DNA from: Psilocybe azurescens
Lineage: Eukaryota > Basidiomycota > Agaricomycetes > Agaricales > Agrocybaceae
Assembly: GCA_023853785.1 (NCBI GenBank)
Contig: JAJIRX010000681.1
Span: 372,001 to 436,000 of the forward strand
Reading direction: 5' to 3'
DNA length: 64,000 bases
A program made the translations under genes and the position numbers. A model generated the notes under the pieces. The model did no database searches and had not been told where the DNA came from. It worked only from the letters and a program-made list of their open reading frames with translations. Each line of letters begins with the position of its first letter. The stretch's first letter is position 1. Shown one piece after another: positions 12,195-23,611 of the stretch.

Positions 12195-13238
12195 TCAACC
12201 AAATCGCGGTAATCGACGCCCAGGAGCCTTCCTCTTGTTTACAAGAACACGGAAGAACATGAATGCAGTCAGCCCGGATAGTGCAAACCTAGTGAATTAT
12301 GAGTAAACAGAGGATTCGCATCAGCTAATTTGCTTACCATGTAATTACATAGGATAAATGTGAGTTTCTTAGGTCAATGCTGGGAGCTCGTCCGATTGGT
12401 ATTCCTTTTCCGAGTCTGGTGTTGGCCTCTCCAGCGTGTCCCTCTTAAGCGAGAATGAGTAGTGAAAAGGTAATACGTTCTATTACTCACCAAATATCTG
12501 CTCGACAAAGACTGGCTGAACATTGCCAGCTTCTCCACCAGCAAACTCGGCCATCCTTTCTACATCTGTCCAGTACCAATTGCCTTGTTCGGGATCGTTG
12601 TCCGGAGTGAATGAATTGCGGGGCTGAGAAGTCCTAAGCATTCCCAGAATTTCTACTTCCTCTGTTTCCGCCTTCAAATCCGCAGAGGCTAGGGACTCTT
12701 TTGATACGAATCCTCGGTCAACTATAACGGTCGATCCATTCTCTCGGACCAAGTGGAGTTATAACATGTACACCATGTACACCTTCACGTACTCGAGGAG
12801 AAAGTAGCATGGTATGGGCATGATCCCATTTTCCTTTGGTAGTGACCCGTCTGAAGACAAATTCTGGTATTACTGAAAGACTGCGCGATTAGCACACTTT
12901 AGTGACACGAAATTCGATGGAGGAAATCGGCTGAACTTGATATTGGGAGGTAAGATGAGGGGTTGCAGTTGCAACTTTTCTTCTAGTTCGTCTATTAGGT
13001 TAATTTTCCATTTGAGTCGTTTGAGTTGCCAAACACCAAGGGAAAAGGTGAATATTGGCATGATTCCAAGAAGGATCATAGTTGGTTTCATCCATGACTC
13101 CTGACGCGCTTTATAGATTGCTGGGACTGTAATTTTGGGGCGGAAAAGCCATGAGGGTCTTGAGGACGAGTTGTGAGAGCATCGACGCGGGAACGCGAAA
13201 CCTTTCGGAAACGCGCCTCTGAACATGAAGTTCTTCAT
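12195..13238 (-). CDS. SURF1: Cytochrome c oxidase assembly protein SURF1/Shy1
   Basis: Inner mitochondrial membrane protein needed for cytochrome c oxidase biogenesis. The start at 13238 (MKNFMFRGAF) opens a basic, Arg/Ser-rich presequence. TM1 is MILLGIMPIFTFSLGVWQ, directly followed by the family signature LKRLKWKINLIDELEEKL. Downstream blocks are EFVFRRVTTKGKWDH, VIVDRGFVSK, GNWYWTDVERMAE, then HAGEANTRLGKGIPIGR. TM2 is LSGLTAFMFFRVLV, ending PGRRLPRFG. The frame breaks at a CC pair at 12749-12750, where one extra base separates VITPL from VRENGST. One further join near 12890 does not splice cleanly. The start faces SLA2 across about 175 bp. Confidence 0.9.
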
Positions 13239-13412
13239 AGGAAAGAAAGCTGCGGTAACTAGAACAAACACGATCAAATCATCATTGTAATCCTCTTAAG
13301 TACCAAAAGTCCTTGGCAATTAAGACCGTCGGCTGCGCTCCGCTGTTTCCTCTACCACCTCATTATCTCTATACCCGTCGAGGACGTGCAGTTGGCTATA
13401 TAACACCTAATA

Positions 13413-16400
13413 ATGTAAGCTGTCTGTAAATTTCTGGCTTGTTACTCACCACACAATTGCAAGGTTCTCAAGTGGACGCCCACGACCAGGCGTCGCCGGC
13501 TTCGATGTCGATGAAGAGATTCATTATCCAACACGTCCTGTCGACAAGGATAAAGCAGAGAATGAACTGGTCATAAACATCAAGAAGGCCACAAGTCCTG
13601 AAGAAAGTGCACCCAAGCAGAAACACGTTCGGAGTTCGTCGAATCCATAGCAGTGTTAACTCGTTCTGACGTTTCAAACAGAATGCATTGTCTACACTTG
13701 GGACTATCATTCGTCGATATCCTTCTGGAGCGGCCTCAGAGTCCAACCTATCTTGGCTGATGAAGTTCAAACTTTCAAAGCCCTCATCACCGTACACAAA
13801 GTCTTACAAGAAGGACACCCGATTGTATGCATCAGTTTCAAAATCCACATACCCCTGTACTCATTAGTCTTCACTCAGACTCTCAAAGAAGCCCATGGTC
13901 AAACTGCGTGGTTAGAAACATGTGCACGTACTGTCGGAACGGACGGCCAGAGAGGTAAATGATGATATATATCTCCTCGACTGGGCTTACCTGTTGGATG
14001 CTAGGTTATTCCCCACTCATCAGGACTTATGTCCAGTTCATCTTGGCCAAGCTTCGGTTCCATCGCCTCCGTCCCGAGTTCAACGGTCTATTTGAATACG
14101 AAGAATACGTGACCTTGAAGGGAATCGACGACCCCAATGAAGGGTACGCTCATCTTGACGTTCTCAATGTCGATGCTGACTGTGATACAGTTATGAAACA
14201 ATATCTGATCTCATGGGACTTCAAGATCAAATCGAGTCCTTCCAAAAGACGGTCTTTTCACACTTTGGCAATTCGAGTAATAATGAGTGTCGTATATCTG
14301 CGTTAGTGCCTTTGGTGAAGGAAAGTTGGGGCATCTATCGTTTCATAACGAGCATGTTGAGGGCTATGTTCAGAAGTAAGCTGCGGATGCTCTTTAGCTT
14401 TGTATCATGACTCATCGATTATTTCAGGAACAAATGACCAGGATGCCTTGGAACCGTTGCGAGAAAGATATATCGCCCAGCACTACAATCTTCGGAAGTT
14501 CTATTACGAGTGCTCCAATCTGAAATACCTAACTGGTCTTATTAACGTGCCAAAATTGGGCCATGTGAGCTTCAAACATAAGTGACTTTGAAAGAGGATC
14601 AGCTTACATTCAACTCAAGGAACCTCCAAACCTTTTGGATTCTGGCGATACGCCAGATCTACCGGCCCGACCTAAGCCTTCAGCAAACCCTACGACACCT
14701 CTACCGGCCTCACTATCTCCAAGTGCAGCTGAGATAGATGAACAAGCACGTCTGCTCAAGGAGTACGAGGATAAACAAGCAGCGTTACAAGCACAACGAG
14801 ATGCAGAAGAACGACGCCGCCTCGAACTCGAGCAACAACAACAGCGGGAATTCGAACAACGCCAGCAGCAGCAAGCTGAAGCCCAAAGATTGGCTCAAGA
14901 ACAGCTCATGCAGCAACAGATGATGTACAACAACCAGGCTGTGCAGCAACAACAAGGTGAACTCGAACGCGAACTACTGGCGATGCGAGGTCAATACGAA
15001 CGTGACCAGATATTTTTGGAGCAATACGACAGGGTAAGAAAGCTACATATTCTCTCGATAAATGTCCTTAATACCTTCTATAGCGTGTTAAAGCTCTTGA
15101 GGCTGAACTGAGTGGTGTCAATGCTCATATCAACACACAACTGGCCACCAAAGACGAATTAATCAAACAGCTGCAGGATCAAGTGACACTTTGGCGTAAC
15201 AAATACGAAGCTCTTGCCAAACTGTATAGCCAACTTCGCACAGAGCATCTCGATATGCTGTCCAAATTTAAGCAAATGCAACTCAAGGCGAATTCTGCGC
15301 AGGAAGCTGTCGACCGGATGGAGAGAATGGAACGCGACTTGAAAGCAAAAAAATCTAGAGCTGGCGGATATGCTCAGAGAACGGGATCGGGCTCGCTTCG
15401 ATATCGACAGGCAGAAGTCGACTCACAAGGAAGAAATCGACCGACTCCGTCGCGAACTTTCCTTTGCAAATGAGCGTGCTGAGGATAACTCCCGATCCAA
15501 GAACTCCGAGGTGTCTAGTGTCATGTCAAAATACAATAGACAGTTGTCAGAGCTCGAGGACTCTCTCCGCGTACGTTTTGTTTTAAGGCTCGTAATGGTC
15601 GCTCCGTTAATTCTTCTCTAGGCTAAGCAAATGCAAATTGACGACCTGCTTACCAAACTGAACAATTCTGCAGGCGATTTGGAACGATTAAGGGATGAAA
15701 AGGACCAGGAGATCATGATTCTTCAAGCTGGCATGGACAGCACCATTGAGCAGCTTTCAGAAGCACAGCAGGTATTTTCTTTGCATTCTTGGGTGAGATG
15801 GACTGCTCAATTTATTTTTTTTAGAACAAAGGATCTAGTTGACAAAACTACTGATGCTCAAATCGACACCCTCATTCTCGACAACCGCAAAAATTGAATC
15901 AAATTATTGGCAAGTCTATTTGAATGCTATCGTTTGTACAATAATCTTATACTCCATTATTTATTAGATTCAATCTTACAAGCGTGTGTCCACAAGGTCG
16001 ATGATGCTATCTACGAACTGGAGTCACCTACGCAGGCCGGCAATCTTAATTCCACGCCAGAATACACCCTATCTATGATCGAAAAGTCGATGAATAACGC
16101 CACGGAGTTTGCAACAATCTACAACCTCTACTTAGGAGGCGAAGCTGGCGGAGACCACGTTGACGTCATCAAATCTGCGAACGAACTTGCCCAATCACTT
16201 GCGGAGGTCCTCATCAACACCAAAGGCATAACCCGCCTTGCCAGTGACGATGACGCCTCTGATAAGATCGTCAATGTCGCCAAATCTGCTGGAGATGTTG
16301 GACTGCGCTTCTTTGAGAATCTTCAGTCGTACAAACTTGATCTGCTACAGCCTTCACAACGCAAGGAGGTCGCTATGCGAAATAACAGCCAGGCTCGTAC

Positions 16401-17206
16401 TGCACTTGCCAAACTGTCTGAAGTCGTAGATGGGTTGATACCCAAGGGTGCCAAGGCCAATGCTCTGGCACGTGCAAACGGCGATATTGGCGATCTTGTC
16501 GAACAAGAGATGTCGAGTGCTGCCCGAGCAATCGAAGCTGCTACAGAAAGACTGCAAGAACTCATGTCTCGCCCTAGGGATTCTTCGCGATATAGCGCCA
16601 TCGATCTCCAAGTCCACGACTCCATCCTTTCTGCCGCCATGGCCATCACGAACGCCATTTCTCGTCTTATCAAGGCGGCCACGGACTCTCAGCAGGAAAT
16701 TGTCGCCCAAGGTAAAGGATCCAGCACAACACAGCAGTTCTACAAGCGCAATAATCGGTGGACGGAGGGTCTCATCTCCGCGGCCAAAGCAGTCGCCTTT
16801 GCCACAAATTTGCTCATTGAAAGTGCTGACGGTGTCTTGTCGGGCACTCACTCACTTGAACAGTTGATCGTTGCGTCCAATGAAGTCGCTGCCGCCACTG
16901 CCCAACTTGTTGCTGCTTCTCGCGTCAAAGCAAACCTCATGTCCAAGACCCAGGAACGGCTGGAACTCGCTGCAAAGGCCGTCACAGCGGCATGCAAGGC
17001 TCTTGTCCGACAGGTCAAGGCCGTTTCTGCGAAGCAAGTCGAGGAGGAAGACGTCGACTACAAGAACATGGCCGTCCTGGAATTCAAAACAAGAGGAAAT
17101 GGAGCAACAAGTCGAAATTTTGAAACTAGAGAAGGATTTAGGTGCTGCTCGCCACCGCCTGGGTGCAATGCGGCGCGCAGGATATCATACAGAAGAGACC
17201 GATTGA
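13413..17206 (+). CDS. SLA2: Sla2/End4, ANTH and talin-like endocytic adaptor
   Basis: Links clathrin-coated pits to actin; homologue of yeast Sla2 and animal Hip1R. An ANTH domain comes first (KCIVYTWDYHSS, KALITVHKVLQEGHP, FILAKLRFHRLRPEF). A Pro-rich linker follows, then a long Gln/Glu-rich coiled coil (about 14740-15780), then the C-terminal talin-HIP1/R/Sla2p actin-binding (I/LWEQ) domain from about 16530 to 17100. The start codon seems to be split by an intron: AT at 13413-13414, intron 13415-13463, G at 13464, giving MFSSGRPRPGVAGFDVDEE. One intron (15910-15967) is GC..AG. Four single-base gains or losses disturb the frame (15347-15353, 15839-15840, 15889-15893, 17086-17089); correcting each gives family-like sequence ending GYHTEETD. 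Confidence 0.92.
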
Positions 17207-17550
17207 ATATGATTTTCTCACTGGCGGTGTATAGTTTGCATTCTAATCAATTTGGTGCTGTTTCATTGAATGAATGAATAGTTGTAAAGGAGTGAGTGGT
17301 AGTAAAAATGAATGTAAGTAGTAATATGGCGGCAGCTATTCAAGAATTAACCGTCCTTCGTAGATATGACAATAAAAGTAACAAGAGAACGGACGAATAT
17401 TAACACAAAGTAGTGGTGGTTACTACAATCAAGTAAGAAAAACAACTACCAACTCGAGGAATTAACTGAGAAGTTAGAACAAGGTAAACGGGAAATACGG
17501 GTGTCTATCAAAAAGATGATGATCAAAAAGTGGGGTAAAAAAAAGAGATA
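17207..17550. other. Intergenic region, convergent 3' ends
   Basis: About 340 bp between the SLA2 stop and the stop of the next minus-strand gene. AT-rich, with no coherent ORF. It probably holds both 3' untranslated regions. Confidence 0.5.
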
Positions 17551-20111
17551 TCATGTATCACTCCGCGTAGAGTCGAAGGATTCCCGGGCCAGATCCAAAA
17601 ACTTCCATTTATCCGCTCGTCCACGCGTTCTGGCTCCGTTTCTTGATCTGTTTCATCATCGATTTCAAGGAAAGACGCTTTGCGCATAATTGATTTACGG
17701 TGCATAGCCTTTTCGACCGTCGATATTCGCATAGAACCTGCTTTTGCACTTTTCGCGCTAGGTGGTCCACGCATACGAGATCCTTCCAAGATCTCGGGCT
17801 GGGTTAACAACGTCGGGCGTTGGCGTCGCGGAGGAGGCGGCAAGCTGATGAGCGCAGGAGGAGTTCTCGGCCGCACGATGGTGACTTGACTGACGGCCGA
17901 AGACGTTGCTTGAGAGAAGTTGTCATCAATATCGTTTTGGACAGGTATGTCTGATATTGGGGAGGTATGGGGTCGTTGTGGCAAAGATGAGGATGCTGGA
18001 GATTTTTGGCAGACGAAGTGCTCATTCTTGTTGTATAATTTGATCTCGAAGGTGGTGGCGGCGGAGATAAACCTATAGGTATAATTTCAGATCCGTTGTC
18101 CAAGTCTGAAGCCACTGTCGAAGCTGATAATACTGAAAACCCTCGAGCCCTTGTGGATTTGAGAGGAGAGTTGTCCACACTTGCCTCTAATTTCGCTAAA
18201 TCGGCCTTTGACATGATCGCCTGTGGCGTATACTCGTAGTTTGACCGAACAGGACTGTGTGGCATATTTTCAGAGGAACCTTCTTCCCAAAAGGACGAAG
18301 TTGGTATCGACTTATTTGTCGAAGTCTTCGATGGCCTATGCGGTGCATGATGCGATTCAGCGTCAGAACGCAAACTGAAAAGGGAGAATGAGTCGTCATC
18401 AGTGGTTGACGAAGGTTGGGCCGTCGATGGGCGGTTTTGACTGGAATGAGAGAATAATCTTCTTCTGCCAGTTGAACTGGCAGTACTTGTTCTCCTTCGT
18501 TCTAGAACCGGGGAAGTGCCAGAGTCGGATATACATGGAAAAGGCGTAGGAGTAAAGCCAGAAGTGGACGCCAGAGAAGGTAACGGAATAGGAGGTATTG
18601 GTAAACGGGGGTGATGGAAGGTTCGCTGCTTGCGATTTCCCTTCTCGACCTGAGAATCTGGAGGCGTCTTAGGTATTGGAGGAGGGGACGCGCGAAAACG
18701 ACGAGACAGTGATTGCTGTGATAAAGCCTTCTTTAAGGTCCGAGGTGAACTTAGGTGCAGTTCTGGGCTCGTTCTCGAACATACTGATCTCCAATTCATC
18801 GTACGTGTTCTGAGAGAAAATACTTCGACCAGAAGTTCCTTTATCGTCGTCTACGTATGCAAATGGCGGGTTCGCAAACATATCATTCGTCAACGATATG
18901 GCAGACGAAAAGGACATTGATGATGAAATCGGTGATTCAACCTGACTATGGGAACTTGAAGGCCGGTTTGATGAGTCTTTGCTTGGGGAACGAGGCGGTG
19001 GAGGAAGACGATGGGTAGGAGGGGCACTAGGAGGATATTGCAAACGTGACGATGACGCCTGCCGTATTACAACCCTAGGCGAAATTGGACGCTCCTGTGG
19101 ACCAGAGAATTCTGGTGAGGATGGACCATGGCTCGCCGAAGGTGACTTTTGGAACAGTTTTCGCGCACTAGACCGCTCCTCAACGAAGAATCCTGCTTGG
19201 TGCGACGTTGCGGTATCGGTCATTCCCCTCGCACGTAGTTTCGGCCTTGTCGGACCATCCGCCATTTGCATGGAGTGGGAATCGCTCCCGGTTGCTGAAG
19301 AACCGGACCTGTTTCTTGAACCCGTCGTTGGTAGAAGGGATGCTTGGGTCTGCAATTGGCCCAATTGCTTGATTTGCATGCTCGGAATCGAACGTCTTGA
19401 TAAAAACATTTAGCATAAAATGTATTGCAACGTATGGTTAACATGAAATTACGAACTTTTTACGCAGCTCCCTAAACTCTTGCCTTTCTTTGGAGGAGAC
19501 AGGTGAGTTGATGGAGGGGATATCAAGGGCATGATTGTGTGAATTGGAGGAAGATGATGCATAGGAAATTCGGTTGAAGGTCGGAGGATCACCTTTCCTC
19601 TGGACCAAGTCAGTAACAGACGGGTTCGAATACGCGGATAAGCGATTGGGATCCGACGGTAAGTGGGGTACAGGCACGGCAATCATCGGGCGGCCAGCAA
19701 ATGGGTCGCTGTCAGATAAAGTTAGAAGAGAATGTCGATGGTCTCGGTGCGAATCGACTGGAGTGCGGGGCATGGAATCGACCATGGAGCGGGTAGAGGA
19801 TGTAGATTTGGATGTCGAGGTTGGTCGTGTAGTATCGGAAAGAGGAGACGGAGATGGCAGGGATACAACATTTGCATTACTATTCATGGTCATAGGAGGG
19901 TCTTGAATGGCAAGAGATGGATGTGGTTTTTGGACTTGAAGCCAATAACGGATGCAAAGGAGTTGAACTTGCCCGAAGACTTAACTTGGGGCGTTGGTCG
20001 TTGTGGCTGGCTGTCTTGCACACGTTTTTGACGAAGGTCCTTGGAACTGGAAGACCTAGAAATTGACCACCATTGTTTTCCGGGATCTGCTGGAGGCAGA
20101 GCAGAAGGCAT
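17551..20111 (-). CDS. Ser/Pro-rich disordered protein of unknown function
   Basis: Not recognised. The start MPSALPPADPGKQWWSISRS (20111) precedes a long low-complexity sequence rich in Ser, Pro, Thr and Arg, with few hydrophobic blocks. Short ordered-looking pieces are KERQEFRELRKK (about 19470), SIFSQNTYDELEISMFENEP (about 18800) and a conserved-looking tail, RKASFLEIDDETDQETEPE, followed by SFLDLARESFDSTRSDT and the stop at 17551. Frame changes near 18740, near 17990 and in an A-run at 17597-17601 have to be crossed to read it through. Such proteins in fungi are often signalling or polarity scaffolds, but nothing here proves that. Confidence 0.6.
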
Positions 20112-20666
20112 ATGGCAGACCCAAGATCAGGCTTGATACATATAAGTTAAAAAAGAGTGTGATAGAAAGAAAGACAACAACTTGTCATGACTGACAGAAA
20201 ACAAAATGGGAATCCTCATACTTGGCACCCACGCTGCTACTCACTTTACCTCCAAACAGCCCTCTAAAGCTTCCGTCTTTCCTATCAACTCGTCGCCATG
20301 CAAGAAAAAATATTCTCACCTCATAACTAGCTATCTGTTGCATGTATCTCCACATACTCATTGATGTGCCTCCCTGGAGACACTTTCTGTTAAAAGTCAG
20401 ACATTCCGCCGCATTTCATTTCACAATACTACTCCATTATTTCCAATTTCCATCACATTCTCATGCCAGGAAGCCATCATTCAGTTCAGTGCAGATATTT
20501 TGATGATTTCGAATTTTCTGATTAAACATCCTCATTCCGGAAGAATAATTGGAGTCGAGATCAGAAGGGTGTAAGTCCTATTACGCATTGCGGTATATAC
20601 ATATCCATCCCTCACGTCATTAACACTGTGTTTATACAAAATATAGGTCCTGTAACATAACGCGCC
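20112..20666. other. Intergenic region, promoter of the Ser/Pro-rich gene
   Basis: About 555 bp between the start of the minus-strand gene at 20111 and the stop of the minus-strand gene at 20667. No coding signal or repeat is seen. Pyrimidine-rich stretches on the plus strand are typical of fungal non-coding DNA. Confidence 0.45.
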
Positions 20667-21529
20667 TCATCCAAGTTCTGCCCAGACATCTTCCGTGTCT
20701 CTCTGTTGGAGAGCCTGCGCCGCCCGTGGCATAGGTGTGGTGGTCTTGGGCCCATTATCTGGCCTCTGTGCGTCGAATAGAACAGAGTTCCGTACTAGAG
20801 GCCTGCTCAATTCACCGTCAACTTCATCTTCGCTTTCATACTCGAGATCTATAAATCCTGCCCGTCGGGCAGCATTTATATCTATAGGCTTCGGTCTCGA
20901 GAATATTGATTGACCGGATCTGAGCCATTCATTTATTATCATTAAATTAGAGAACAAAAGCAACGTAACGCACTGTCTCATTACCGCTGCAAGGCGACCA
21001 AACTGGAGTACGTTACGGGCCACCAACAATAGCGTATCAAAGATCGCTTCTTCTTTGCTACCGGTCCCGCACTTAGCGAACGCCAAAACTAGTAGTGTAA
21101 GAGCACAGAATATTGTCAATATCAAGTCAACAATATTGAACGGAGATTTCCAAAATTGCTGGAAAAAACGTATGTGAGTGAAAAAATAGCTGTGAAGCAA
21201 AGCACTTGTACCTTTCCCAGAGCAATAAACCGTACGCCAACCTCCAGAATCATAGAAGTGTTGATTATAATCTCCAGGACGTAAAAAGCTGGCCCTGGAC
21301 AACCATCGGTCAAGCTTAATATCACTGTCGTCACTGACAGTGCTGCCATTGCCAAGTAGAGGAAGATATAAGTTCTAGAGTGTACAAAACGATTGGCAAC
21401 CCCTCTGGTAATTTCGCCCCGAGTGAGAGCGTAGATAGAACGTGTGCCAGCTCTGAAAGCATTCCAATCTGAGTGAGTCGAGGACCGAGGCGGAAGGAGA
21501 GCGAACTGACATTGGAGTTGGAGGCTCAT
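20667..21529 (-). CDS. Single voltage-sensor-like (ion transport superfamily) membrane protein
   Basis: Small membrane protein with about four helices arranged like the S1-S4 unit of voltage-gated channels and no pore. Helices seen: YIFLYLAMAALSVTTVILSL, FYVLEIIINTSMILEVGVRF, FNIVDLILTIFCALTLLVLA and LLLVARNVLQFGRLAAVMRQ. The last carries three Arg, spaced seven and six residues apart, unlike the every-third pattern of a classical S4. The exon KQFWKSPFNIVD is joined across a short intron. After the last helix comes SGQSIFSRPKP and an acidic, disordered tail ending EDVWAELG. It resembles conserved fungal Ion_trans-like proteins of unknown role; activity as a proton channel is not shown. Its start faces CWC25 across about 315 bp. 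Confidence 0.7.
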
Positions 21530-21844
21530 AGTTGGCTGATAGAGGTGAGTCTCTGTTTAGTGGATCGTGTTCTCCCCATATTCAGGATCCCGATTCAGTG
21601 CTGTTGACTGGGACATGGGAGCAAGTTGTAACGTAGCGCCTTAAACGCAAGTCGACTCGTACTCCTGTCGCGGTATTCATGTTCACAATGGAAGATGTTG
21701 GCAATCAAGAACAAACAATTGGCATTGTTCGCACTGACTTGGCAGTCCTGACTCCTTCAACTTTCAACATCATCGTCTGGTATTCACTTACCAGCTTCCT
21801 TAACTTCCAAACCGTTTAGTCCTACTCGAAGGAGACTTGTCAAA
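21530..21844. other. Divergent promoter region
   Basis: 315 bp between the voltage-sensor-like gene (minus) and CWC25 (plus). No ORF of note is present. It must hold both promoters. Confidence 0.5.
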
Positions 21845-23262
21845 ATGGGAGGCGGGGATCTTAATATGAAGAAGAGCTGGCATCCCTTGCTCCTGAAGAA
21901 TCAGGAGCGGGTGTGGCTGGAGGAGAAGAAGGCGGTAAGTTAGCATTTTTCTCTTATTTCATTCAAGTATTGATGATGCTGTGCTGTAGCTTGAGGAGAA
22001 GAAGAAACTGGATCAATTACGCAAAGAAAAAGAGGAGGAACGGCAGTTGCAAGAACTTCAGCGGCTTCAAGAAGAACAGACAGGGAAGAAACGGACAGAG
22101 AAGCTGGAATGGATGTATGCTACTCCTGCAACGGGGAGTAGTCAAAATCAAAACGACTTGGAGGACTATCTTCTTGGAAAGAAAAGGGTTGACAAGATTT
22201 TGACGGCAGACGAGAATGATAAAGTGAGTTCAACAGCATTCTAGTCAGACAAACACTGACCAAACATTTTAGGTCGGAGCAGCCCATAAGAACTTCATTG
22301 CAGTTCAAAATGCCAACACTTCTCGAGATATTGCCGCTAAAATCAGAGAAGACCCTTTGCTGGCTATCAAGCAGCAAGAACAAGCTGCGTATCAGGCTCT
22401 TCTGTCGAATCCGCTTCGCTTGGCAAAGATGCAGAAAGAACTTGGAGTCAAGCCCAAAAAGAATAAAAAGGAGAAGAAGAGGCAAAAGGAAGAGCGAAGG
22501 CGACTAAAGCACGAGCACAAGCATGGAAGTTCTCGCACGCACAGCCCGTCTGCAAAGAGAATCGATAGAGACAGATCCCCACTGTCGGACGATCATACAT
22601 CTTTGCGAAATCGTAGTCCACGGCGACGTTCATCTTCACGTTCGCGCTCGCGCTCACCCCTTCCTTACCGACGTCGGGACGATGACTATTCTCAAAGGTC
22701 CAGGAGATACAGCCCAGAACTCAACCGAGGCCGAAGTAGAAGTAGAAGTCCGAAACGTCAGCGCAGAGACGACTCCGAAGATCATCGTCGCGTAGGCCCG
22801 TCAACATCGAATAGTTATCATGATTCCCGACAATACGACAGATATCATCGACGGTTACCACATCCTCGATATATTGACCATGGTAAACGAGAACGCAGTC
22901 CAAGCCCGCGGCCCAGCAGTCCCCCTCCCAACCGTGTTCACCCTGAGCGCTCTCCTTCACCTGTACGAGAACCTCCATCACGGACTTCTAATGGCAGCAA
23001 CAAAGTAGATGAGGATCGGGCTGCTCGGCTTGCTGCGATGACAGCAAACGCCAATGCAATGTCTGAAGACAGGCAAAAGCGCCTGGCAGCTTTACTGGAG
23101 AAAGAGAAGGCCGAATTGGAGGCTGATGATCGGGCAAGAGCGAAGTCGAAAGGCATGTCTGGATTCTTGAGTCAAGAACAGAAACGAGTCTTTGGTGGTG
23201 TTGGCGGACTGGAGGATAGAATTAAGAGAGGAAGAGGCGGTATGGTTGTTGATGCCGACTAG
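21845..23262 (+). CDS. CWC25: Pre-mRNA-splicing factor Cwc25
   Basis: Spliceosome factor that promotes the first catalytic step. The N-terminus is diagnostic: [20 protein letters not shown], then [19 protein letters not shown] across an intron beginning near 21937. The conserved [12 protein letters not shown] and [15 protein letters not shown] follow, then an intron, then [20 protein letters not shown]. The C-terminal half is a basic Arg/Ser-rich (RS) region, ending with [20 protein letters not shown]. The reading frame is intact across all exons, with GT..AG introns of about 50 bp. It is followed on the same strand by DMC1. Confidence 0.95.
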
Positions 23263-23611
23263 AGGAGACAATACTTCGTCGTCGATTATCAACTTTTTGA
23301 GTGGGTCTACATCGTCAAATGTTATCATTAAAAACATGTCACTAAATGTGGACTTCTAGTCATGTAGTCTGTTGTCCGTTGTCCTCTTTCCCTCTAAGCT
23401 GGATGGCGGACCCTTGACATGTATTTGTATCTGTAATTCCTACCGGCCCTACATTTGTATTGGTCAGCTCTCTCGAATTATATATTCAGAACTCTCCGCG
23501 CATCCTTGTCAACCCGACTTTCTCTCTGGCCCAATTCATACCTACCCTTTCTTTTTTAAACACAGTGTTCATCAGTATATTTTCTTTTTTCATCTTCCCT
23601 CTTCACTCACA
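23263..23611. other. Intergenic region upstream of DMC1
   Basis: About 350 bp between CWC25 and DMC1 on the same strand. The part just before the DMC1 ATG is strongly pyrimidine-rich (about 23560-23605), as is common ahead of fungal start codons. No RNA gene is seen. Confidence 0.5.
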
